Assembly (NCBI GenBank): GCA_017303855.1
Contig: JAFLBL010000006.1
Location: forward strand, 62,001 to 126,000
Source: Chitinophagales bacterium
GTDB taxonomy: Bacteria > Bacteroidota > Bacteroidia > Chitinophagales > Chitinophagaceae
Reading direction: 5' to 3'
Length of the DNA stretch: 64,000 nt
Below are positions 39,701 through 45,662 of this stretch, one piece after another; position 1 is the stretch's first letter, and each line of letters starts with the position of its first letter. The position numbers and the translations under genes were made by a program. A model generated the notes under the pieces. The model did not search any database, was not told where the DNA came from, and saw only the letters and a program-made list of their open reading frames with translations.

Positions 39701-42307
39701 AGGTATGCCAGTGCGGCTCAGTATGATGCGGCAACCCATTACAGCTACGATATCCTTGGTAATGCCAAAACGGTATGGCAGGAGAATACCCGGTTGAAGG
39801 AAGCAGATGCCGCTACACAGGGGCTGAAGAGGATGGACTACGAATTTGACCTGGTGGCCGGAAAAGTAAACAGGGTCTGGTACCAGAAGAATAAGGGCGA
39901 CCAGTTTATTTATGAATACGTATATGATACGGATAACCGCCTTACTTCGGCCCGTACCAGCCGCGATGGCCTGGTATGGCAGGAAGATGCTTCCTATAAA
40001 TATTACCTCCATGGACCATTGGCCCGGACCGAACTGGGAAGACTGAAAGTACAGGGTACGGATTTTGCTTATACGCTCCAGGGCTGGTTAAAATATATCA
40101 ATGCACCGGTAATCAATGAAACGGTGGATATCAGCCGGGATGGTGATCCGACCCTTGCCGGAAATACCTATCAGTCGGTAGCACGGGATGCGATGGGCTA
40201 TGGCATCAGTTATTTCAACGGGGAATACAAGCCCATTTACGCGGCAAGTCTCCTCCCCTGGAATGAAGTGATACCCGCTGCTGCCGGAACCGGTAAAGAC
40301 CTCTTTAACGGAAATATCAGGGCCACTACGGTTCAGCTTGCACAGCTGGGCGGAGCCAAAACCTACAGTTACAGTTATGATCAGCTGAACCGGATAGTTA
40401 AAATGCGTAAGCACGAGACCAGTTATGTACCGGGTGGATCCGTGGATCCATACCTGAATATAGCCGCGGCCACTGATGAGTATAAGGAAGACGTTTCCTA
40501 TGATGCAAACGGGAATATCCTGCGTTACTTGCGGAATGGAACAGCTTCGCAGTTATCCATGGATGACCTGACCTACCAGTATCCCAAAAATACCGCAGGT
40601 AAGCTCCTGAACAACCGGCTGAGATATGTACAGGATCCGGTACCTGCCGGCAATTATGCTGACGATATGGACAGCCATACCACCCTTACCCAGGCACAGG
40701 TTCTGAATGAACGGCTGCCCGAACAGGCTTCAGACAATTATCTGTATGACAAGATTGGCAACCTTATTAAGGATACCAAGGAGAATATTGTCAAAATTGA
40801 GTGGACGGTTTACGGTAAAATCAGTAAGATTACAAAGAATGATGCCGCATCCACCACGATTGAGTACGAGTATGATGCAACGGGTAACCGCATTTACAAG
40901 AAGGTAAGTACCGGAGGATCAGTAGGAACAATAAAACACACTTTCTATGTAAGAGACGCCAGCGGCAATACCATGGCTGTCTATAACCGGACCGATGCGG
41001 CGGCAGTACAATGGGCCGAACAGCACCTGTATGGAAGCTCCCGGTTGGGCATGTACCTGCCCAATATGGCAGTCCCGGCCAGTGCGCCAGTACCAACGGC
41101 TGGCTCCAGCCTGGCAGACGGGGTGGATTTGGGTAAAGTAAACTATGAACTGAACAATCATCTGGGTAATGTACTGGTTACAATCAGTGATAAGAAAATA
41201 CAGACACAGAACGGCAGTACAGGCACAGTTCATTATTTTACAGCGGATGTACAAACGGCTACGGATTACTATCCGTTCGGAATGGCGATGCCGGGACGGA
41301 AGTATGAACCGCAAAGCGGCTACAGGTACGGGTTTAATGGGAAAGAGAAGGATAAGGACATGAACAGTCTGACGGCATATGATTATGGCTTCAGAATTTA
41401 TAATCCGGCGATTGGGAAGTTTTTAAGTTTGGATCCTCTCCAAAAAAAATTCCCTGCACTTGCCCCTTATAATTTTAGCGGTGACAATCCTTGTGCAACA
41501 ATTGATATTGATGGACTAGAACCGGTAACTACAAACCCAAATACAGAAACACTAATATTAGTTTTACAAGGATATGGCGGCGATCCTCCTGATAATAATA
41601 CTCAGGCAACCAATGCAGCTAAAACAGATAAATCATTAGATATAGATACACAAGGGTTAGGGCTCTTCACAACCTTATCTAACAATAGGCCCAAAGTTCA
41701 AGTGGCAGTTTTCGCTTCTTCAACAACTGAAAACACTAAGAATGATGTATTGACATCAATAAAAAATTTCAAAACCATTAACCCCAATGGAGAGGTAATT
41801 TTAATTGGTCATAGCCAAGGTGGGGATAACATTATCGAATTATTAAAAGAAAACAAAGATGTAAGCGTAGATTTGATTGCTATATTCGATACCCAGGAAG
41901 CAAAAACCTATTTTGACATAAAGGGTATTCCTATTATAATGGGGATTGATGATAATAATGTATATGGCAACGTTAAAAATGCAATAAATTTCTATCAAAC
42001 AACTGAAGCTATTGGTGGGGAGACTTTAGATTTCAAATCAAAAAAAACAAAAGGATATAATGTTAAATCCCCAGGGTCGAATCATCGCTCAATTGACAAC
42101 GATGTTGCACCTTATTTATATAAAACTCTAAACTTATATTTAAATTTAGCAAAGGATGATGGTTTTTCTTTAAATTATCTATTAAAAACACTAAAAAAAG
42201 AAATAGAGGATCATGAAAAATTTGATACAACAAAATCAGGTAGTGACAATGTACTTGGCGGAAAATCAAACAAAGCATCTAAAACAGGAAAATCAAGGAG
42301 TGAATAA
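33746..42307 (+). CDS. Giant RHS protein (DUF6443-type) with C-terminal lipase-like toxin tip
   Basis: This 2853-residue protein has a signal peptide (LTVIVMLTVLTIQSRA). A DUF6443-like segment lies near 345-395 (DGALRSRQTVTLNN, YDALGRPSMSILPAP), then a long Cys-rich middle (about 620-1750). RHS/YD repeats run from about 1850 (YQYNSFNQVVKQFSPDGGTT) to the conserved core end (YYPFGMAMPGRKY, GFNGKEKD, FLSLDPL). The variable tip after IDIDGLEP (about 2590-2853) is an alpha/beta hydrolase: nucleophile Ser2690 in GHSQGG, Asp2715 in IAIFDTQ, His2780 in SNHRSID. I infer a secreted polymorphic toxin that attacks lipids. The tip DNA is visibly more AT-rich than the core. No VgrG, Hcp or PAAR is linked. 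The tip starts within an inverted repeat (41265-41304). Confidence 0.88.
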   Translation: MRNYTGNKSNLLRTLTVIVMLTVLTIQSRAVEEPREVTKRGTELITLPLNTVISNADPVFTSGAWSGQTANGVKNIVLFEIDFANVANKYFQNLTFTATCRVDILCYGNPSSPGAITQTFPNIDLQVNFNPATGATYKAIAEYKFNGAYRVDLIFKGITAPALTPLSGFPIFSLTNKLIVDRQYNFNEVSTDELKYTTNGQKLTVNWTPTAYPGAESMDLEWTYIDKNSAAGIAISAARTAGQQTLPVTTLESYFRNNSSRVNLPPTPASFIYNLNYNDGFILFRMRGVQYRSSDGLRLEGNWNYTAKALAGSVYSFFNQGIVDVDWHEMNMNWQYNAVYAEDGKKKEVISYFDGALRSRQTVTLNNQDNVSVIAEPVYDALGRPSMSILPAPVSDNLLKYYRSFNVNNSLKPVSYKDIPTANCGIISSALNGSSGVEKYYSANNPFMNDPAKPWNKSIPKSEGFPYTVTQYTPDNTGRVRAQSGVGAAFQLGTGRETKFYYGKPSQYELDRLFGAEAGDHTNYLKNMVVDANKQVSVSYQNSEGKTVATALAGLPPANTEALSSAPEPTTVVKDIMITPSSFQINVAKSSLEATNTFLVSSTGNYKFTYKFTPEKYTETYSGGTLCYTCSYDLLITLRDECGNELNKTEVKNITPFNTSCANPAELSNFFNVSLQQVGEYTAYFELKVNKETLDAYTEHYLTNNTDIKKLNYFLLEQLVQENMEECYSDCEACKTLPATAAEFITKIQAFYTKEGLPFGTAESAFATTLFNTIKQNCVTISAQCIVSPCAEILDVIKADVTPGGQYAEYDGSYALTDPAINVLSHYNQVNYFDENGQPAFVENESGNMVPPSQLTLKEFILKFEDAWAISLAPYHPEYCYYTWCTMNSSSQLFNSTLENMNDPVDAIAAGYFDRTNPLKLVQADPFFQPGGYGYSYGYTSQIQADLNAYSVNVLKLTTQTTKNIFQSIDFLLYCGNQTPAVSWDACTKSVTDPCRSDYKEWLLYKEWYLELKHKYYTLALKQALPQCSNCFIPSSDNTDPADWTNCTAPPVSDFSVADVPNSSAGDGTKRIIIKYKSGNETLSWPVLLTVVMTINSTGFSTMQDIVFTPGFGSQELIVQDMFNNFSITQAVCTQLAGRNTTQAAPAITQGSPAQADFQYCPTQADFMWSYVPGNQGSQIEVCYTGPVLQPGQVVTLPGKIMFNWMYYFEFSVQFCAGQSTCKIIAPYVDSYWEPTGYIDVEFYPVSCSVGDCAQNCFVEGVDYTINYQTGEVCGFNDAITGLSIQIISDYGTIYHSMGTPGPNCQVFPNWQISYTTIISSAVTVYGDCPATGWTCPLTDNNYSVTQTINNSTNTWDITLCYTGPAIPAGKKVRVFVTATNSMCYPNNPTVYFEAQFCATQNCFTYKIPRTGSVCDLNWGLNYSITCTDDSCGTSCPAGDCCTDPRYNQYKGKIRRFQDYLEPDFNAIQGSVLNNSSNSTAYPLASCKNECEAMADAWMAQLKNCTTDLQKLERVRRQLITICKNSCTAQQGNTSIHPFADQNPSPSFESVLITEFGSLTPNCAYDLISDPYPWGKVPALEKTFATEASAAVCTRLTQLRTEAQAKGYANTVPGVHQYLKDYYAPYYNLEDDELQQLFDACNGCNGIMKLPVELPLFMNGDAKPCLPCTVYEQMKNDFTAKYPGLAVTHDNYETLFRNYMNHRTGFSHAYASYYDFGLKCTANLNNFRQFGRICETPLSIEADVNTLSQCMEEKFYNALSNATVIYNRYIEEVKRVYRNNYTAKCLSAKPRLESEAKLYEYHYTLYYYDQSDNLVKTIPPQGVAYLSEAEINTLWADRNQFIVPPHTLATTYQYNSFNQVVKQFSPDGGTTEFWYDRMGRLVISQNEEQKTPANGGAANRYSYTRYEPVLGRIAEVGEKTGASPVPDTKVDALLTTWYASGTDAQITTTIYDKADLAQVTNTTVTNEQQFYTSRKRVVATIFRKIRYASAAQYDAATHYSYDILGNAKTVWQENTRLKEADAATQGLKRMDYEFDLVAGKVNRVWYQKNKGDQFIYEYVYDTDNRLTSARTSRDGLVWQEDASYKYYLHGPLARTELGRLKVQGTDFAYTLQGWLKYINAPVINETVDISRDGDPTLAGNTYQSVARDAMGYGISYFNGEYKPIYAASLLPWNEVIPAAAGTGKDLFNGNIRATTVQLAQLGGAKTYSYSYDQLNRIVKMRKHETSYVPGGSVDPYLNIAAATDEYKEDVSYDANGNILRYLRNGTASQLSMDDLTYQYPKNTAGKLLNNRLRYVQDPVPAGNYADDMDSHTTLTQAQVLNERLPEQASDNYLYDKIGNLIKDTKENIVKIEWTVYGKISKITKNDAASTTIEYEYDATGNRIYKKVSTGGSVGTIKHTFYVRDASGNTMAVYNRTDAAAVQWAEQHLYGSSRLGMYLPNMAVPASAPVPTAGSSLADGVDLGKVNYELNNHLGNVLVTISDKKIQTQNGSTGTVHYFTADVQTATDYYPFGMAMPGRKYEPQSGYRYGFNGKEKDKDMNSLTAYDYGFRIYNPAIGKFLSLDPLQKKFPALAPYNFSGDNPCATIDIDGLEPVTTNPNTETLILVLQGYGGDPPDNNTQATNAAKTDKSLDIDTQGLGLFTTLSNNRPKVQVAVFASSTTENTKNDVLTSIKNFKTINPNGEVILIGHSQGGDNIIELLKENKDVSVDLIAIFDTQEAKTYFDIKGIPIIMGIDDNNVYGNVKNAINFYQTTEAIGGETLDFKSKKTKGYNVKSPGSNHRSIDNDVAPYLYKTLNLYLNLAKDDGFSLNYLLKTLKKEIEDHEKFDTTKSGSDNVLGGKSNKASKTGKSRSE
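41265..41304 (+). repeat. Inverted repeat arm 1, inside the RHS core end
   Basis: These 40 bases encode the end of the RHS core (YYPFGMAMPGRK) and match 44347-44386 in reverse complement with a single difference (GCG versus GCA at the Ala codon). Beyond both edges the sequences diverge. The outer edge contains ACGGAT-TACT-ATCCGT, a dyad that could be a recombinase core site. Confidence 0.85.
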
Positions 42308-42591
42308 TGAATAAGTTTTTTTATATAGTTTTATATACTATTGTTTTTACATTTTCTTTAATATGTATTAATGTTTTTCTTTATAATATTTTAAACGCTA
42401 ATATTGCTTATTATTTGGGCAATTATTTCCCATTATTTTTCATATCTATTGTAATAATTTATGTATTCATTAGTTTAGCGATGAAGCAAAAAGTAAATTG
42501 GAAATTAATTCTTTCAATTTTATTAATCTCCATTTTAACTGTGTTTGTGTTTATGAATCATATAAAAGACCTTGTTTATGTAAAGTATTAG
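42307..42591 (+). CDS. Small three-helix membrane protein, probable immunity protein to the lipase tip
   Basis: This 94-residue protein is almost entirely hydrophobic, with about three transmembrane helices (FFYIVLYTIVFTFSLICINV, YFPLFFISIVIIYVFISLA, LILSILLISILTVFVF). Its ATG overlaps the RHS stop codon by one base (TAATG), so translation is coupled to the toxin gene. Toxin genes with variable tips are usually followed by their immunity gene, and a membrane-embedded inhibitor would suit a lipid-attacking toxin. The DNA is very AT-rich, like the toxin tip, which supports acquisition as one cassette. No sequence family was recognised. Confidence 0.65.
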   Translation: MNKFFYIVLYTIVFTFSLICINVFLYNILNANIAYYLGNYFPLFFISIVIIYVFISLAMKQKVNWKLILSILLISILTVFVFMNHIKDLVYVKY

Positions 42592-42710
42592 CTTCAATAA
42601 ATTTAAAGTTGATATGTAAGCCATCGGCTAACTGATGAAGTCATCTTGTTATAGATGCCGGTAGTGTTTTATAATATAAAAAAGTGAAGAAAACACATAA
42701 AACATATAAT

Positions 42711-42741
42711 AAAAAAAAGCCGCTACAGCCGTAGCGGCTTT
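42711..42741 (-). terminator. Terminator hairpin between the two toxin-tip cassettes
   Basis: GCCGCTAC (42719-42726), loop AGCC, GTAGCGGC (42731-42738). On the minus strand the hairpin is followed by eight T, so it is a strong terminator for the gene at 42745. On the plus strand only three T follow, giving weaker termination after the 42307 gene. If the segment inverted, the strong side would serve the newly joined RHS transcript. Confidence 0.85.
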
Positions 42742-42744
42742 ACA

Positions 42745-43290
42745 TTATTCAACTTGTACTGGCCAGCAATTAACTAAAATAAAGCAAAACGGCTCTTTAA
42801 AATAAGTGACAATCATTCCATTGTATTTATCTATCCTTCCAATTGCTGTTTCAGGGTTATCGCTTAACACATTTGCAAATAACAGGGAAAAATCTGATTG
42901 CTGTGGGTTACCCCACCAAGCTGGATAGATCACTTCTTTAAAATTTTCAAACCCCCAAAAAAAGTCCTTATTGCAAAATATAGAACCTGAAGTTTTTAAA
43001 TAAATAATATTATTCGTATCTAATCGATTTATTAGTAACGGCCTTACCATAGCCAAATAATCATCTTTACTAGTCGTGAATTTTGCAAAGAAAACGTATG
43101 GGTAGCTACTTTCATCAACCATTCGATTTATCTCATACTTTAAAGATGAAGCCCTAACTGGCATCTTCAACCCTGTTCTATCCTCTATAACGCGAATAGC
43201 TTTTTTTTCGCGAATAGTAGTGATTGTTTTTATTAATATTATACAAATAAGAATAATAAATATAGCCGCTTTAAAAAAATTTACTTTCAT
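42745..43290 (-). CDS. Membrane-anchored protein, probable immunity protein to the orphan tip
   Basis: This 181-residue protein has one N-terminal transmembrane helix (AAIFIILICIILIKTITTI) and a roughly 155-residue soluble domain likely outside the inner membrane, rich in aromatic residues (YPYVFFAKF, FFWGFENFKEVIYPAWWG). It follows the orphan RHS tip by 23 bp on the same strand, the normal place for an immunity gene, and ends at a strong terminator. A single-anchor periplasmic immunity protein would suit a toxin acting in the periplasm; colicin M immunity has this topology, but homology is not claimed. Confidence 0.6.
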   Translation of the reverse strand: MKVNFFKAAIFIILICIILIKTITTIREKKAIRVIEDRTGLKMPVRASSLKYEINRMVDESSYPYVFFAKFTTSKDDYLAMVRPLLINRLDTNNIIYLKTSGSIFCNKDFFWGFENFKEVIYPAWWGNPQQSDFSLLFANVLSDNPETAIGRIDKYNGMIVTYFKEPFCFILVNCWPVQVE

Positions 43291-43313
43291 ACTGATATTT
43301 ATTCTAAATAAAT

Positions 43314-44369
43314 TTAATCTTCCGAGGTTGTTTGTGAAGCATCTTGCTTAGCCTTAGCCACTCGATTAGGCACAACTTGATACTGCCCGTTATTGTAATC
43401 AGTTGTAGCCTGCGTACTATTTTGCGTTACTGAAACTCGTTCGGAAGTAATTTTAAATGCTTGACCCTCCAAATATTTATTAGCAAGGCGAACTAATTTT
43501 TCTGCTAATTCTGGTCGTTTTTTCATTGTTGGGTCCGGGTCAAAATCCCAAAAATCATTCATTTGTATTGTCCCTGTAAAATTCCAACCTAATGAACCAT
43601 CAGTATTCTTTGTTCGTGTTAATACACCACTAAAATTTGCATAGAAATTGCCAAGCGTGCCAGAAGTTGCTGCCCCTGTTAAAACATTCAAATCTACTGT
43701 TGTGCTTTGCCCTGGCTTTAGCCCTGAAAGTATACTAGCAAATCTTGCAGCTTCATCAGCACTCCTACCTTGAATACCAACTGGAAGCATATTAACATCT
43801 TTCATCTCCTGTTGATTCATTGTATATGTCTGCCCTTTACCTAATTCATAATGGTCGATAAACCGTTTGGGAAGATAGCTACTAAATCCTTTCTTAAATA
43901 CAGCATTTACGTTGCTTGAAGGTGTAATTGTTGCCCCCATTGGCAGGCCTATCCAAGACATATACTGATATGAAGGATTAGCGGTTTTAGAAACAACTGA
44001 TCCTCTTGAATAAGTAACAATAGGATTATCTATGGTAGGTGGGCGACTGTATAAAGTTTGACCACTAGTTGGATGTTTTAAATATGGACCACTGACATGT
44101 TTACCATCTGCAGTCCATTGGTCTTCCAATCCATCAACATCTACGGCTACAATTGGTTTATTACCTGCAAATTGATAAGGTGTATACCAAGGATATTTTT
44201 TTGCAATCGGGTCAACACTTAAAAACCTTCCCAATCGTGGGTCATAGATTCTCATTCCATAATCCTGCTGCTTGCCGTCTCCCTTAACTTCATTATCGTT
44301 CTCCTTGCCGTTGAACCCATAACGATAACTTGAAGATGATGAAGTGTACTTCCGTCCCGGCATTGCCAT
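43314..44369 (-). CDS. Orphan RHS C-terminal toxin-tip cassette (silent, inverted)
   Basis: The 351 residues begin at the RHS core end motif (MAMPGRKY, GFNGKEND, FLSVDPIAKKYPWYTPYQFAGN, VDVDGLED), with no RHS core before it. The open frame extends back only to 44396, where a stop codon (44397-44399) blocks it. The cassette is therefore a tip without its shell, in opposite orientation to the main RHS gene. The toxin part (about 90-351) contains SLGWNFTGTIQMNDFWDFDP and a later RPELAEKL segment, weakly recalling colicin M-type lipid II hydrolases (DxYD motif, here DxWD). That assignment is speculative. Its start is the inverted copy of the 40-bp repeat, so inversion would fuse it in frame to the RHS core. 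Confidence 0.75.
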   Translation of the reverse strand: MAMPGRKYTSSSSSYRYGFNGKENDNEVKGDGKQQDYGMRIYDPRLGRFLSVDPIAKKYPWYTPYQFAGNKPIVAVDVDGLEDQWTADGKHVSGPYLKHPTSGQTLYSRPPTIDNPIVTYSRGSVVSKTANPSYQYMSWIGLPMGATITPSSNVNAVFKKGFSSYLPKRFIDHYELGKGQTYTMNQQEMKDVNMLPVGIQGRSADEAARFASILSGLKPGQSTTVDLNVLTGAATSGTLGNFYANFSGVLTRTKNTDGSLGWNFTGTIQMNDFWDFDPDPTMKKRPELAEKLVRLANKYLEGQAFKITSERVSVTQNSTQATTDYNNGQYQVVPNRVAKAKQDASQTTSED

Positions 44370-44386
44370 TCCGAACGGATAGTAAT
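44347..44386 (-). repeat. Inverted repeat arm 2, at the start of the orphan tip
   Basis: Reverse complement of 41265-41304 with 39 of 40 bases identical. RHS similarity stops exactly at the outer edge (44386), where AGTAAT-TTCT-ATTACT forms a small dyad (44381-44396 on the plus strand). The repeat defines a 3122-bp invertible-looking segment together with arm 1. Confidence 0.85.
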
Positions 44387-44534
44387 AGAAATTACTTCAT
44401 TTGCCGCTGAAACGCCTTACCAGTAAGCTTTTCACGGAATACAGGGTTCAACTAATTTACTCAATTTTTATGCCTTTTTACACGTTTTTTAGTAAATTCA
44501 GAGGGTCGTTTACCCCCCTCAAACTTTGTTTATT
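44387..44534 (+). promoter_or_regulatory. Leader between outer inverted repeat and recombinase gene
   Basis: This non-coding 148-bp stretch, AT-rich in its second half, holds an inverted repeat AATTTACT (44454-44461) / AGTAAATT (44491-44498), a hairpin GAGGG/CCCTC (44501-44520), and the presumed promoter of the recombinase. No exact TAnnTTTG box was seen. Some of these dyads may be recombinase-binding sites. Confidence 0.35.
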
Positions 44535-45605
44535 ATGCCACGTCTTGCAAAGGAACTCGATTTTTTCATGCTCTTTGATGATTTTATCAATCATAGCCGC
44601 AGAGGACGCAGGTTACAGCCCAATGGGAAGAGAATTTCGGTGGGCACCCTGGCTAATTATGGGTATACCCGGCAGTTACTGCAGTCATTCTGTACCGATA
44701 AGGGATTTACACTGCGAATCAGGCCGTTACGACGGCTGAACAGCCGTGAGCTGGCCACGGAAAAAAATTACTGGAAGAAATTCTTTAAAAAATTCACGGA
44801 TTATCTATACGACGATTGCGGGCATTATGATAATTATGTAGGGCAAAACACTAAAATCATTAAGGCTTTTCTGAATTATGTGAATAAGGAACTGGTTCCC
44901 GGAGCAGGTGAGTTTAATAAATTGTTTTATGTACGGAATGAAGAGATTGCCATTCATCCCCTGCTCCCGGAAGAGCTGAATTTTCTGATTTATAATAAGC
45001 CCTTTGAGCAAAGCCTTTCTCCCAGGCTCAGGGAAATAAAAGATGTATTTGTATTTGGATGTACAGTTGCCCTGCGTGTTTCTGATCTGCTGAAACTGAA
45101 TAAAAGCAACCTGCGTGAGACTTCTGGTCAGTATTACCTGGCAGTGCGTTCGCAAAAAACAGCTACTGATACGCTCATCCGTCTCCCGGACTATGCCGTA
45201 GCAATTCTGGATAAGTATAAAAAACAACGGAAGAAACTGCTGCCTTCTTTTAATAAGGTAAACCTGAACGGATATATAAAAGAACTTCTTGAAACAGCCG
45301 GCTTTACTCAGCCGGTTAGTAAAACAAGGGAAAGAAGAGGCCGGGTAACTGAACTGAAAAATGAAAGCCAGCCTGGAAAAAGTTACCGCTTTTGCGATCT
45401 GGCCAGTACCCATACCATGCGGCGCACCGCTATTACCACCATGCTCAGCCTGGGGATGCCCGAACAGGTAGTCCGGAAAATCAGTGGCCACGCTCCGGGG
45501 AGCAAGGAATTTTACCGTTATGTATTGTGGGCCCAGACCTATCAGGATCAGGAAACAGACCGTATGTTTGCCCGGTTGAAGGAAAAGACCAGTTTAAGCA
45601 GCTGA
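44535..45605 (+). CDS. Tyrosine recombinase (phage integrase family)
   Basis: This 356-residue protein is read from ATG 44535; the frame also has a TTG three codons earlier. It has an N-terminal SAM-like DNA-binding region (about 1-130) and a C-terminal catalytic domain with Arg181 (VALRVSDLL), Lys208 (SQKTATD), His293-x-x-Arg296 (THTMRR), His319 (SGHAPGS) and the nucleophile Tyr327 or Tyr329 (EFYRYV). These enzymes cut and rejoin DNA at short inverted-repeat sites. Standing about 150 bp from the outer arm of a 3.1-kb inverted-repeat pair that brackets two alternative toxin tips, it is a strong candidate for the enzyme that flips the segment. It could also be a remnant of an integrated element; no other mobile-element genes are seen nearby. 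Confidence 0.9.
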   Translation: MPRLAKELDFFMLFDDFINHSRRGRRLQPNGKRISVGTLANYGYTRQLLQSFCTDKGFTLRIRPLRRLNSRELATEKNYWKKFFKKFTDYLYDDCGHYDNYVGQNTKIIKAFLNYVNKELVPGAGEFNKLFYVRNEEIAIHPLLPEELNFLIYNKPFEQSLSPRLREIKDVFVFGCTVALRVSDLLKLNKSNLRETSGQYYLAVRSQKTATDTLIRLPDYAVAILDKYKKQRKKLLPSFNKVNLNGYIKELLETAGFTQPVSKTRERRGRVTELKNESQPGKSYRFCDLASTHTMRRTAITTMLSLGMPEQVVRKISGHAPGSKEFYRYVLWAQTYQDQETDRMFARLKEKTSLSS

Positions 45606-45662
45606 TGATTCCCTTTTGTATAAATACGGATACAGTCTATTTTTACCTGACATTTACACCCC

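Noticed and set aside
39125..40012. 295-codon open frame on the minus strand within the RHS gene
   Set aside because: It is antisense to conserved RHS repeats, with no start signal or recognisable protein; a shadow of the real gene.
21978..42591. Type VI secretion or complete Tc toxin locus
   Set aside because: No VgrG, Hcp, PAAR, sheath or TcA-like gene is present; only the RHS/SpvB-like shell proteins are seen.
44535..45605. Integrase of a conjugative transposon or prophage
   Set aside because: No mobilisation, transfer, phage or attachment-site features were seen next to it; the neighbouring inverted repeats give a simpler role, though the alternative is not excluded.
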